The notes: generated by a model not told the origin, from the letters alone. DNA of 64,000 bases from an uncultured Chloroflexota bacterium (GCA_958296175.1 OY282448.1:1279899-1343898), one strand, 5' to 3'. Shown: positions 26,292-35,479, counted from the first letter of the stretch. Numbers and translations are program-made.

Positions 26292-26843
26292 ATGGCCGGC
26301 GACGTGTTCTATCAGGAGATCAAGTCCGTCGACTCGCCGCGCGGCTCCATCGTTCCCGACGGCGCCGTTACCGAGGAGATCGACGGCGACAATGTCTTGC
26401 GCATCCCAGCCGACACCACCCGCGTGGAGACGCCCATCATCTTTCCCGGCTTCCGCATCCTGGTGGAAGGCACGGAGCTGACCGTCGCCGGCGCGACGAT
26501 CGTCGATGCGGCCATCTACGGGCGCACCATCGAGGCGCGGCGCGCCGTGATCGCCTCTGACAAGGAGATCGAAGCCGAGGAACTGCTGCAAGCCGCCGGC
26601 GTGCGCGGCAAGACCGTGCGCGCGGCCCGCATCGAGGCCGGCCGCGTGGAGGCCGTGCTGAACGTGCGCGGCGCTCAGGCCGTCGTCGCGCGCTCCATTG
26701 CCGTCAGCAACGGCGGCGTGCGCACCCCCCTGCTGGTCACCGAGTCGCTGGACGGCGAGGACCTGGCCGACGCGTCCAAGTCCTGGGCCGGCGGCGCGTC
26801 GGACGGCGACGTGCCCGCCTGGCTGCGCGGCGGCCAGGCCTGA
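26292..26843 (+). CDS. Hypothetical protein with repetitive beta character
   Basis: A 183-residue soluble protein that starts at ATG 26292 (MAGDVFYQEIKS). Residues 45-135 have short alternating hydrophobic strands separated by Gly/Ala turns (LTVAGATIVDAAIYGRTIEA, GKTVRAARIEAGRVEAVLNV), like bactofilin or other right-handed beta-helix proteins. No definite family was recognised. The C-terminal 40 residues are acidic and probably disordered. The next gene, a methyltransferase, appears to start within or next to its stop codon, so the two are likely co-translated. Confidence 0.6.
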   Translation: MAGDVFYQEIKSVDSPRGSIVPDGAVTEEIDGDNVLRIPADTTRVETPIIFPGFRILVEGTELTVAGATIVDAAIYGRTIEARRAVIASDKEIEAEELLQAAGVRGKTVRAARIEAGRVEAVLNVRGAQAVVARSIAVSNGGVRTPLLVTESLDGEDLADASKSWAGGASDGDVPAWLRGGQA

Positions 26844-27643
26844 GCGGCGCGCCGCCAGGCGAAAGCCCCCCGCCGCCCGCCGCCGCCCCGCCGCCCTACG
26901 CAGCCTTCGCCCAGGTCTACGACGCCTGGCAGCGGCTGCACGGGCTGGAATACGCCGTCCTGCTGGCGCCGCGCGTCAACCGCCAGCTCGCCCGCCGCGT
27001 CGGCCGGCCCGCGCGGTTGATCGACCTGGCCTGCGGCACCGGCGCGCACGCCCTGCTGCAAGCCCACGGCGGCACTCGCGTGCTGGGAATCGACCTCTCG
27101 CCGGCGATGGTGCGGCAGGCGCAGGCCCGCGCCCGCGCCGCGGGCAAGCGCGTACAGGTCGTCCAAGGCGACATGCGCACGTTCGACGCGGCAAAGCCCG
27201 TGGACGCCGTGACCTGCCTGTACGCCAGCCTGAACCATCTGGACGGGCCGCGCGACCTGGCCCGCACCTTCGCGCGCGCGGCTGCGCACCTGCGGCCGGG
27301 CGGCGTGTTCGTGTTCGACCTCAACACCCAGACCGGGTTCGAGACGCTCTGGCGCCGCAGCGTCACCGAGCAGGGCCCAGGCTTCACCCTCCACCGCAGC
27401 TTCCAGGCCCAGGGCCGCCGCACCATCATGCGCCTGTGCATCGAACGGCCCGGCTGTGCGCCGCTGCACGACCAGCTCACCGCCGCCTGGTTCGACCCGC
27501 GCGACGTCCGAGCCGCCCTGCGCAGCGCCGGCCTGACCCTGCACGCCGCAACCTCCTTCAACCCTTTCCCCAACGTCCCCGGCGACGGCCTCAAAGAACT
27601 CTGGACCGCCGTCCGCCCGTCCTCGACCGAAAGCGCGGCCTGA
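26840..27643 (+). CDS. Class I SAM-dependent methyltransferase
   Basis: A small-molecule-type methyltransferase of about 267 residues. Motif I is LIDLACGTGAHALL, followed by VLGIDLSPAMVRQA and VQGDMRTFD, then a Pro-Gly hinge (LRPGGVFVFDLN). The conserved N-terminal part YAAFAQVYDAWQRLHGLEYA lies upstream of the first standard start codon (TTG 27017), so the real start must be earlier. The frame is open back to CTG 26840, which would overlap the upstream TGA, and no ATG, GTG or TTG is available in that stretch. The substrate is unknown. Confidence 0.78.
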   Translation: MSGAPPGESPPPPAAAPPPYAAFAQVYDAWQRLHGLEYAVLLAPRVNRQLARRVGRPARLIDLACGTGAHALLQAHGGTRVLGIDLSPAMVRQAQARARAAGKRVQVVQGDMRTFDAAKPVDAVTCLYASLNHLDGPRDLARTFARAAAHLRPGGVFVFDLNTQTGFETLWRRSVTEQGPGFTLHRSFQAQGRRTIMRLCIERPGCAPLHDQLTAAWFDPRDVRAALRSAGLTLHAATSFNPFPNVPGDGLKELWTAVRPSSTESAA

Positions 27644-27713
27644 AGAACCAACGAGCGCGCCCAGCTCCCGCTCCTCCGCCATCCCCCACCCTGCAAAACG
27701 CCGCCCTATCGAT

Positions 27714-27770
27714 CAATCCCAAATCCCCAATCCCAAATCCACAATCCCCAATCCACAATCCACAATTCCT
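27714..27770. repeat. Heptanucleotide repeat (CCCCAAT/CCACAAT)n
   Basis: Eight imperfect tandem 7-mers, the third site of this family in the window. They fill the gap between two convergent genes, the methyltransferase and the QueC-like gene. Confidence 0.85.
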
Positions 27771-27772
27771 AT

Positions 27773-28462
27773 TTACTCCAGCGCCCCCAGCCGCGCATAG
27801 GCCGTCGGGTCGGGAACGCCCGCGGCCATGAACCCGCGGCGGCGTTCCCCGCACTTGCCGCACACGCCGCAGTGCCCGCCGTCCACCGGGCTGGCGCAGG
27901 ACAGCGCCAACGCCAGCGGCATCCCGCGCCCCGCGCGCACCACGTCCGCCTTGTGCATGCCGCCCAGCGGCGTCACCACCTGAAACGCCGCGTCCATGGC
28001 CAGGCTGGCCGTGCGCGCCAGACTGTCCAGAAACGCGGGCGCCGCATCAGGGAACGGGTTGCTGGCCAGCAGACCGATGGCCAGACGCTCCACGCCGTTC
28101 GCGCCGCCGTACAGCGCCGCCGCGCTCAGCAGCAGCAGGTTGCGGCCGGGCAGATACCAGGCCTCGTCCGGCTGCCGCGCGTCCGGAACCTCGGCGCCGC
28201 CCACGCTCCAGTGCGCGCCGTAACAGGCGGTCACGTCCATGGCCAGTTCCACGATCGGCGCCACCGCCGGCGCGTTCAGCCTGGCAAAGAACCGTGCCAG
28301 CGCCGCCAGCTCCGCGTCTTCCCAGCGCAGCCCCGCCCGCACGAACAGCGGCGTGACCTCGGCGTAATCCCGCGCCAGCAGCCCTGCCATGATGCAGCTA
28401 TCCAGCCCGCTTACCAAGGCGGCCACGCGGGACGCCGCCGGCGGGCGCGCAGGCATGGCCAT
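27773..28462 (-). CDS. QueC-like 7-cyano-7-deazaguanine synthase family protein
   Basis: A 229-residue PP-loop ATPase of the QueC/ExsB family, which makes preQ0 for queuosine or deazapurine DNA modification. YLPGRNLLLLSAAALYG is the family's RN..L motif, and the C-terminal HCGVCGKCGERRRGF gives the zinc-binding cysteines. The ATP-binding PP-loop reads VSGLDSC, one Gly shorter than the usual SGGxDS, so ATP binding may be altered. The start at 28462 is ATG. No other queuosine genes are nearby, and the deazapurine-in-DNA (dpd) genes are absent, so its pathway is open. Confidence 0.78.
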   Translation of the reverse strand: MAMPARPPAASRVAALVSGLDSCIMAGLLARDYAEVTPLFVRAGLRWEDAELAALARFFARLNAPAVAPIVELAMDVTACYGAHWSVGGAEVPDARQPDEAWYLPGRNLLLLSAAALYGGANGVERLAIGLLASNPFPDAAPAFLDSLARTASLAMDAAFQVVTPLGGMHKADVVRAGRGMPLALALSCASPVDGGHCGVCGKCGERRRGFMAAGVPDPTAYARLGALE

Positions 28463-28652
28463 AGGTCGTTTCCTCGATGTTTAGCCGCACGCATGGACGC
28501 GGCCCACGCCACCCTACCCGCTCCCCGCCGACACACGCAGCCGCATCGAGCCGCCGCCCGCCCGTACACCCAGCGAACGACGCCGCCTCCGCCGCCTCTG
28601 CTGCGCCCGCCGCTCCTGTAGCATGAACGCGAACGAGCGTCGGGAAGTGGAC

Positions 28653-29717
28653 ATGGCCACGGACACGGGCGCAGTCGCCGGCGCGCTCGACACCATCCGT
28701 GCACAGATCGCCGCTCACCAGGGCAAAGGCATCACGGTGGAAGCCACCCGCACCGCCCTGGTCAACCCGCTGCTGCGCGCCCTGAACTGGAATACCGAAG
28801 ACCTGCAACAGGTCTTTCCCGAATACACGTCCGCCGCCGGGCGCGTGGACTACGCCTTGCTCGACGACGATTCGCCGCGCGTGCTCATCGAGGCCAAAGC
28901 GCTCGACCAGAAGCTCGACCCGCCAAAGTGGACCACCCAACTCGTCGGCTACGCCGTCGCTATCGGCGCCCGCTGGGCCGTGCTGACCAACGGCGCCGAA
29001 TACCGCATCTACAACACCCACGCCGCAGTCTCAATCGACCAGAAACTGTTCCACACGGTCGATCTGCGCGACCCGGACGCGAACGCCGCCGAAATCCTCG
29101 ACCTGCTGTCCCGCCCCGCCGTGCTGGAAGGCCGCCTGGACGCCCACTGGCGCGCGGAACTCGAAACCCGCCAACGCCGCCTGATCGACCAGCAGGTTCA
29201 CACAGCCTTGCAAGCGCTGATCGATCAGTACCCGCCCAACGAGCGCCTCGTCCGCCTGCTGCGCGGCCAACCCGACGTCCAGCTAACGCCCGGCGAGATT
29301 CGAGATTCCCTGTGCCGCGCCAACGTTCGCATCGACAGCTCTCCGGGTCCCAAACCGATCGTCGAGCCGCCGCCGCCGCCGCCGCCTCCGCCTCCACCAC
29401 CCGGCGTGCTCGTCCAGCTGCGGCACGTCATCGAGGCGAAACTGATCACACCTCCGCTTGCCATCTACGCAACGTACAAAGGCCAATCCCTGGACGCGCG
29501 GATAGAGACCGACGGCTCGATTACGTTTCGAGGCCGTTCCTACGGAACACCGTCACCAGCTGGGAATGCAGCCCGCCTTGCCGCGGGATTCATAGGGACA
29601 CGGGTTGAAACCAACGGCTGGGTCTTCTGGCAATTCACCGACGCCGACGGTCAGAGCAAACCCATCAGCGTCCTGCGCCAGCGCTACCAGGACCAGCGCA
29701 AATCCCAATCGTCCTGA
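28653..29717 (+). CDS. Type IV restriction-like nuclease with C-terminal RAMA domain
   Basis: About 354 residues in three parts. The N-terminal half is a PD-(D/E)xK nuclease fold as in HsdR N-terminal domains: GRVDYALL, then RVLIEAK. A linker of a dozen prolines follows near residue 250. The C-terminal 90 residues match the RAMA domain (restriction enzyme and adenine methylase associated): LITPPLAIYATYKGQ, GSITFRGRSYGTPSPAGNAA, then NGWVFWQF. RAMA domains are thought to read modified DNA, so this could cut foreign modified DNA. The start is ATG 28653 (GGGAAG upstream); ATG 28623 is in frame. The gene heads a defence island with McrBC. Function is inferred from domains. Confidence 0.78.
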   Translation: MATDTGAVAGALDTIRAQIAAHQGKGITVEATRTALVNPLLRALNWNTEDLQQVFPEYTSAAGRVDYALLDDDSPRVLIEAKALDQKLDPPKWTTQLVGYAVAIGARWAVLTNGAEYRIYNTHAAVSIDQKLFHTVDLRDPDANAAEILDLLSRPAVLEGRLDAHWRAELETRQRRLIDQQVHTALQALIDQYPPNERLVRLLRGQPDVQLTPGEIRDSLCRANVRIDSSPGPKPIVEPPPPPPPPPPPPGVLVQLRHVIEAKLITPPLAIYATYKGQSLDARIETDGSITFRGRSYGTPSPAGNAARLAAGFIGTRVETNGWVFWQFTDADGQSKPISVLRQRYQDQRKSQSS

Positions 29718-29855
29718 ACGCCCCGACCCACAAGTGTTCGCCGCGCATCGACCCGACGGTTCCCAACGCAACCCCCGTCGTTCCCGCAGACGGCCTGCGT
29801 CCGCCTGCCGCGGCTGTGAATCACGCAACGCGCGCGAAAAGAAAGAGGTGACCTC

Positions 29856-30353
29856 GTGCCAAACGGAGGCTCGGATTGTTGCGGCACGTGTTGGTTCAAT
29901 CGGGCCAACGACGGCCAGCGCGGTTATCGGAATCTGGCGTCCGACGAGCGGCATTACTGCGAGATCCGCGGGCTGGACGTTGACGACAACCCGTTTTACA
30001 CCTATTGCGCCAACCATCCGCACCGCCGCCCCGACCGCGATCCGATCCCTATCGGGCCCGTGCTCAGGTACGCCGGCGACGGCTGGTCGAACGACCGCGC
30101 GGTGTGGGTTCCGTCGCCCGACACCGAGGAAGTTCGCCAGCACCTGCTCGACCTGCTCAGCGAGATATTCACCCACGTCGCGAACGACCGCTACCCCATC
30201 GGGACTTCGGTGGCCGAAGTCATCATGCAGCAGCTGGGGGAGTTCCGCGAGCCGCGCGCGGTGCGCCACTTGACGTGGATTGCGGAGAATTGCCCGCCGT
30301 TCATGGCGGCCCCGGCGCGCGCGGCCCTGGAGCGCATCGAGCAAGCGAGCTAG
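29856..30353 (+). CDS. Cys-rich small protein with helical C-terminus, unknown
   Basis: A 165-residue protein with a GTG start at 29856. The N-terminal 50 residues hold six cysteines (CCGTCWFNR, HYCEIRG, YTYCANHPHRR) suited to binding zinc. The C-terminal 80 residues are helical with a HEAT-like pattern (VAEVIMQQLGEFREPRAVRHLTWIAENCPPFMAAP). No enzyme motif is seen. It lies between the RAMA nuclease and mcrB on the same strand, so it may be an accessory of the island or an unrelated passenger. Confidence 0.55.
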   Translation: MPNGGSDCCGTCWFNRANDGQRGYRNLASDERHYCEIRGLDVDDNPFYTYCANHPHRRPDRDPIPIGPVLRYAGDGWSNDRAVWVPSPDTEEVRQHLLDLLSEIFTHVANDRYPIGTSVAEVIMQQLGEFREPRAVRHLTWIAENCPPFMAAPARAALERIEQAS

Positions 30354-30515
30354 CCGCCACCCGGCCCGGAAAGCGCGCGTCCTCCGCCAGACGACCGCGC
30401 GCCCCACGGCAGCGCCGACGGTCGATAACCGGACGGCCAGTGGACGCGCGGAGGCGGCGCTGATATACTCTATCCGTGCGTCTCGTGCGGCCGCACAGAA
30501 CTGCGCGGAGGAATT

Positions 30516-32867
30516 ATGAGTTCCAGAGTCACTGGAATCGAAGGCGTTGAGCATGGCTATGCGGCCGCACAGCAGTGGGTCGAGCGCGCGCTCATGTCCG
30601 ACGACTCGCTCTTTACGCCGGGCAAGGCTCTCTGGTCGAGCCATTGGCTGGGGGAGATCCACAAGAGGTTTCTCGATTACCGCAGCAAGCTGAACGGCGT
30701 ATTTCCCGAGAACGTAAAAGCGCAGTTGGACGGCAGCCCAACCGAAGTCTGTCAACTGATGGCCGAGGCGCTGTTCGTCCACTTCCTCATTGTCTCCAAA
30801 GGAACCATAGGCAAGGAGACGAAGCGGAAAAATATTGAGAGCGTGCTGGCCTGGGCGCCGCAACCGGTCGAATTTCCGGATTCGCTCGTCGACGCGCTAG
30901 GGCCCGGCTTGGTGACGTCCGTAGCCTTCAGCCTAAACCGCGCGCAGCACGTCGGGTACATCTTGGAGCTTGTCGAGCAGTGGAAGCGTCTGCCCGAAGA
31001 CGAGCGACAGCGTCTGCTCGAAGATCCCTGGGCCTTCAAGGATTTCTCCTTGAAGCTCGACTTCGAAGGCAAGCTACTTCGCGGTAAACCCGATCTTGTG
31101 CGCATACAGAAGTACGCGTTGCACCACTTGGTATTCCCAGACACGTTCGAACGTGTGCTCACCGATGATCACAAGAGAAAAATCATTGAAGCGTTTGGAC
31201 GCCTCGTGCATACGCCGTCGAACGACCTCGATCGTTGCGTGGCGCAGATTCGTCGAGGTATCGAATCGGAGCGGGGGAGAGACTTTGATTTCTACGACGT
31301 GGACATACCCGTCGTGTGGGACTCAAAGAGCGACCCGTGGGACGTGTACATCCAGCAGGCTGAGCAATTTGTCGCGTCGGGCCTTCTGGAAGACGATGAG
31401 ACCGACTATAAGATCAAGATAGGTCAGAAGCTTGCAGCTGCGCGCGAGGCGACGCTCTCCGGCTCGGATGAGTGGACACGTTTGGTGAAAAGTGGAATCA
31501 GCTGTAATCTCATGTACCTTATGTCGCAGATAAAGTTCCGCAATTGGGTCGACAAAGATCCAGATATGTCCTTGCAGGCGTTGCAGGCGCTATGGACTCG
31601 AGACGAGACGTCAGTCTCAGAACGAATCCGCGCATTTTGTAACCTCTTTCCAGGGTCAGAGATTGGGGGAGTCGGAACTCGTCTGGATGTCGTTTCCGTC
31701 TTGCTCATGGGGTTGAATGCTGAGCTGTATCCGTCGTTCAAAACCACAGTGTTCCAGGACGCCTACAAGCGCACTGGCTATGACCAGCCCGCGAAAGGTG
31801 CAGACGAAGCGTCGTTGTACACCCACGCGCTTGGCTTCCTGGACCGCGTCCGCCAGGAGGCGGAGAAGCGTGAACTGTCGCTGCGGCACCGTCTCGACGC
31901 ACAGAGCGTGGTGTGGCGGATAAAAGACGACCCTCCCATTGTCCCTCCCATCGTCGATCCTCCTCCACCCGACCCATTGGACGACCTCGCCGACGAACTC
32001 ATGTTCGACGTTGACTTTCTCCGCACGATCGAACGCTTGCTTCAAGACAAGCGTCAAGTCATCTTCCAGGGGCCGCCGGGCACAGGGAAGACTTTTGTGG
32101 CGCAGAAGCTGGCGGAGTGCCTGTCGGGGTCGAAGGAGCGCGTGACGCTGGTGCAGTTCCATCCGTCCTACGCCTACGAGGACTTCGTGCAGGGATATCG
32201 GCCCACGCTGGTAGGCGACCGCGCGGGGTTCGAGCTGCGCGGCGGGCCGCTGCTGCACGCGGCGGAGCGGGCGCGGAAGGAACCGCACGCGCGCCACTTC
32301 CTGGTCATCGACGAAATCAACCGCGGCAACCTGGCCAAGGTGTTCGGCGAGCTGTACTTCCTGCTGGAATACCGCGATGCGGAGATGCGGCTCCAGTACT
32401 CGGACGAGCCGTTTTCGCTGCCGAACAACCTTTACCTGATTGGCACCATGAACACGGCCGACCGTTCCATCGCGCTGGTGGACCTGGCGCTGCGCCGCCG
32501 CTTCTACTTCGTGGAGTTCCACCCCGACAAGCCGCCGGTGCATGGCCTGCTGCGGCGCTGGCTGGACGCGAACGCCGCCGGCATGTCGTGGGTAGCGCAC
32601 GTGGTGGATAGCGCAAACAAGAAGTTGTCCGACCGCCAGGCGGCCATCGGCCCGAGCTACTTCATGAAAAAGCACCTGGACGAGGCAATGGCGCGCCTGA
32701 TTTGGGAGCACAACGTGCTGCCTTACGTGGAGGAACACCTGTTCGGCGAGCCCGACCGCCTGGAGGAGTTCGACCTGAAGCGCCTGCGCGGCGCCGGGGA
32801 CGCCGCCGCGCCTGCAACCGCGCCCGCCGCGCCGGAGGACGACGCCGCCAACGCCGACGATGCGTGA
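30516..32867 (+). CDS. mcrB: McrB-like AAA+ restriction NTPase
   Basis: A 783-residue motor subunit of a McrBC-type modification-dependent restriction system. The C-terminal AAA+ domain has Walker A GPPGTGKT (residues 519-526), Walker B FLVIDEINRGN and the McrB signature MNTADRSIALVDLALRRRF. The N-terminal 450 residues should recognise the DNA; no known reader domain was recognised there. GC is distinctly lower in the N-terminal part (to about 32050) than in the motor domain. The start is ATG 30516, with GGAGG 5 bases upstream. The stop overlaps the mcrC start by 8 bases. Confidence 0.92.
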   Translation: MSSRVTGIEGVEHGYAAAQQWVERALMSDDSLFTPGKALWSSHWLGEIHKRFLDYRSKLNGVFPENVKAQLDGSPTEVCQLMAEALFVHFLIVSKGTIGKETKRKNIESVLAWAPQPVEFPDSLVDALGPGLVTSVAFSLNRAQHVGYILELVEQWKRLPEDERQRLLEDPWAFKDFSLKLDFEGKLLRGKPDLVRIQKYALHHLVFPDTFERVLTDDHKRKIIEAFGRLVHTPSNDLDRCVAQIRRGIESERGRDFDFYDVDIPVVWDSKSDPWDVYIQQAEQFVASGLLEDDETDYKIKIGQKLAAAREATLSGSDEWTRLVKSGISCNLMYLMSQIKFRNWVDKDPDMSLQALQALWTRDETSVSERIRAFCNLFPGSEIGGVGTRLDVVSVLLMGLNAELYPSFKTTVFQDAYKRTGYDQPAKGADEASLYTHALGFLDRVRQEAEKRELSLRHRLDAQSVVWRIKDDPPIVPPIVDPPPPDPLDDLADELMFDVDFLRTIERLLQDKRQVIFQGPPGTGKTFVAQKLAECLSGSKERVTLVQFHPSYAYEDFVQGYRPTLVGDRAGFELRGGPLLHAAERARKEPHARHFLVIDEINRGNLAKVFGELYFLLEYRDAEMRLQYSDEPFSLPNNLYLIGTMNTADRSIALVDLALRRRFYFVEFHPDKPPVHGLLRRWLDANAAGMSWVAHVVDSANKKLSDRQAAIGPSYFMKKHLDEAMARLIWEHNVLPYVEEHLFGEPDRLEEFDLKRLRGAGDAAAPATAPAAPEDDAANADDA

Positions 32868-34113
32868 CCTCGACCTGAGCGAATACCAGCGCAGCGAGCC
32901 GCGGCGGCTCTCCGCCGCCCAACGCGCCGCGCTGCGAGATGCGAAGCTGTCGCTCACCATCGAGCCGGCCGACGGCGAAGGGGCGGGCTATCACCTGACG
33001 CCCGGCGCCACCGTGGGCGCGGTCGAGCTGGATGGCCTGTCGGTGCTCATCCAGCCCAAGGTCGGCATCCCCCAGCTGCTCTCGCTGGCGGCCTACGCCA
33101 TGGGCGCGTTCACGCGCCGCGAGCGGCAGGCGTTCGACTTTCAGGAAGACCACGCGCTGCCCGACACGCTGGCGCTGGCGCTGGCCGCCGCGGCCCGCCA
33201 GGCCTTCGCGCGCGGGCTGCTGCACGGCTACCTGACGCGCGACGACGCGCTGCCAACCGTGCGCGGGCGCATCAGATTCGACGACCAGCTGCGGCGCCGC
33301 TTCGACCTGCCGCTGCCGGTGGAAGTGCGCTACGACGAGTTCACGGACGACATCCTGGCCAACCAGCTCATCAAAGCGGCGGCGGCGCGGCTGGCCGCCA
33401 TGCGCCTGCGCTCGCGGCAGGCGCGCCAGCACCTGGGGCGCGTGGCCGGCACGCTGGACAACGTCTCGCTGGTCGATTTCCCGCCGCGCCGCGTGCCGGA
33501 GGTGGCGTTCGACCGGCTGAACCAGCACTACCGCCGCGCGGTGGGGCTGTCGCGGCTGATCCTGCGGCACAGCGCGTTCGAATCTGCCCGCGGAACCGTG
33601 CGCGCCGCGGGGTTCCTGATCGACATGAACCAGTTGTTCCAGGAGTTCGTGACCCAGGCGCTGCGCGAGTCGCTGCATCTCTCCAAACTCGCCCTGCGCT
33701 CCGACGCCGACGTGAGCGGTGTGCGGCTCGACACCGAGGGGCGCGTGCGGCTGGAGCCCGACCTCTCGTGGTGGGACGGCCCCGTCTGCACGTTCGTGGG
33801 CGACGTCAAGTACAAGAACCTCTCCCGTGACGACAAGTACAAGAACGTCACCGGCGGCAACGTACCCAACGCCGACCTCTACCAGCTGCTGGCCTACGCC
33901 ACCGCGCTGGACCTGCCGGGCGGGCTGCTGATCTACGCCAAAGGCGAGGCGCAGGCGGCGGTCTACGAGGTGCAGTATTGCGGCATACGGCTGCACGTGG
34001 CCGCGCTGGACCTGGCCGCTCCCTTCGACCAGGTGCTGGCGGACGTCGACGCTCTGGCCGCGCGCGTCCGCGCGCTGCGGGGCGAAGCGCGCGGTCTGCG
34101 CCGGGCCGCCTGA
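32860..34113 (+). CDS. mcrC: McrC-like restriction nuclease subunit
   Basis: A 417-residue partner of McrB that stimulates its NTPase and cuts DNA. The N-terminal beta domain (YHLTPGATVGAVELDGLSVL, then IQPKVGI) is typical of McrC. The PD-(D/E)xK catalytic core is LEPDLSWWDG followed by FVGDVKYKN, with Asp and Asp-x-Lys in the right spacing. Translation is coupled to mcrB through the 8-base overlap. The GC content is high throughout, like the mcrB motor domain, so the pair may have been fitted with a new McrB reader domain. Confidence 0.92.
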   Translation: MRDLDLSEYQRSEPRRLSAAQRAALRDAKLSLTIEPADGEGAGYHLTPGATVGAVELDGLSVLIQPKVGIPQLLSLAAYAMGAFTRRERQAFDFQEDHALPDTLALALAAAARQAFARGLLHGYLTRDDALPTVRGRIRFDDQLRRRFDLPLPVEVRYDEFTDDILANQLIKAAAARLAAMRLRSRQARQHLGRVAGTLDNVSLVDFPPRRVPEVAFDRLNQHYRRAVGLSRLILRHSAFESARGTVRAAGFLIDMNQLFQEFVTQALRESLHLSKLALRSDADVSGVRLDTEGRVRLEPDLSWWDGPVCTFVGDVKYKNLSRDDKYKNVTGGNVPNADLYQLLAYATALDLPGGLLIYAKGEAQAAVYEVQYCGIRLHVAALDLAAPFDQVLADVDALAARVRALRGEARGLRRAA

Positions 34114-34234
34114 GCGTCCGCGCGCATTCGGGCGGCGGGGCGGCGTCCGCCCTGGCGCCGCCGCGCCGCGGGCGGTTGCCAGATGCGGCTGCGCAACCGA
34201 GCATGCCGCCGTTGGCGGGCAAGGAACGGATGCG

Positions 34235-35335
34235 ATGGCAGCCAGATACCGCGTTGCGATCATTGGCACCGGCCGCATGGGCGGGCTGATCGAGGACGAA
34301 ATCCCGTCCGGCGACCGCTCCCGACCCTACGGACATTTCCCGGCCTACCAATACGTCGAGCAGACCGAGGTCGTGGCCGTGGCCAACCGCGGCGCCGAAC
34401 GGCTGCAGCGCTTCAGCCAGCGGTTCGGGATCACCAACACCTACCTCGACTACCGCGAAATGATCGACCGCGAGCGCCCGGACATCGTCAGCGTCACGAC
34501 CCCCTCGTTTGCCCGCGCCGAGCCGCTGATCTACGCCGCCGAGCACGGCGTGCGCGCGATTTACAGCGAGAAAGGTCTCTGCGCCTCGCTGGCGGAGGCG
34601 GACCGCATCCGCCAGGCCGTGACGTCGAACGGCGCCGCGTTCAACTGGGGCGCCATGCGCCGCCACGACGTGGGCTTCCGCGCGCTGGCCGACGCCATCG
34701 CCGCCGGCGGCATCGGCGAGCCGCAGGCCGCGCTGATGTACGCCTACACCGACCTCATCAAGCACCACCCCCACACGCTGGACACGGTGTCCATGCTGCT
34801 GGGCGACCCGGCGCCGGTGTGGGCGGCGGGGCGGCTGATCGAGGCCGGCGACCCGTTCGACCCGTCGCCGCGCCGCGCCCCGCCGGAGTTCGACGCCGCC
34901 AACAACCGCTACCTGCCCTCGCCGGGGTTCGAGGTTGCCGACCCCTACGTGGGGCCGTTTCAGATCGGCTACGCCAACGGGGTCGTGGGGTATTTCATCC
35001 CGCACCGCGGATTCTTCGACCTGGAAATCCGCGGCAGCGAGGGCGCGGCCTACGCATTCGACAACGGCCGCGTGTTCCAGCTGCGGCGCAGCCGCGGCTC
35101 CGCGGCCGACGACGCCGTCACGCGCACCATCTACCCGCGCGGCGAGTCGCCCACGGTCGCCACGATCCGCGACCTGATCCGCGCGCTCGAATCGGGCGTG
35201 CGCACGCGCGGCAACATCGAGGTCACCATGCAATCGGTCGAGGCCCAGTTCGCCGTTGCGCACTCGCACCTGGCGGGCGGCGCGCGCGTGGACATCCCCG
35301 TGGCCGACCGCAGCCTCTACGTCCCCGGCGGCTGA
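34235..35335 (+). CDS. Gfo/Idh/MocA family oxidoreductase
   Basis: A 366-residue NAD(P)-dependent oxidoreductase. The Rossmann start YRVAIIGTGRMGG is followed by VVAVANRGAERLQRF and a conserved KG (YSEKGLCAS) in place of the usual EKP, which normally binds substrate and cofactor. The C-terminal alpha/beta domain is complete. The substrate is unknown; relatives act on sugars, inositol or amino-sugars. The start is ATG 34235 behind AAGGAACGG. It is followed by a broken VOC gene on the same strand. A second, distant paralogue lies at 54314. Confidence 0.85.
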   Translation: MAARYRVAIIGTGRMGGLIEDEIPSGDRSRPYGHFPAYQYVEQTEVVAVANRGAERLQRFSQRFGITNTYLDYREMIDRERPDIVSVTTPSFARAEPLIYAAEHGVRAIYSEKGLCASLAEADRIRQAVTSNGAAFNWGAMRRHDVGFRALADAIAAGGIGEPQAALMYAYTDLIKHHPHTLDTVSMLLGDPAPVWAAGRLIEAGDPFDPSPRRAPPEFDAANNRYLPSPGFEVADPYVGPFQIGYANGVVGYFIPHRGFFDLEIRGSEGAAYAFDNGRVFQLRRSRGSAADDAVTRTIYPRGESPTVATIRDLIRALESGVRTRGNIEVTMQSVEAQFAVAHSHLAGGARVDIPVADRSLYVPGG

Positions 35336-35479
35336 CCGCGGGGCGGGCAGCGCGCGCTCCGGCGGCTCGTCGGACCCTTTTGCGGCAACGGAGCCGTGGA
35401 CCCACGGGACGGCGAGCAGACCACGGGCGCGTATGCTCGGCGAAGGGTCGCCGCGTCGGGTCGGTGCCGGGGAGTGCGC

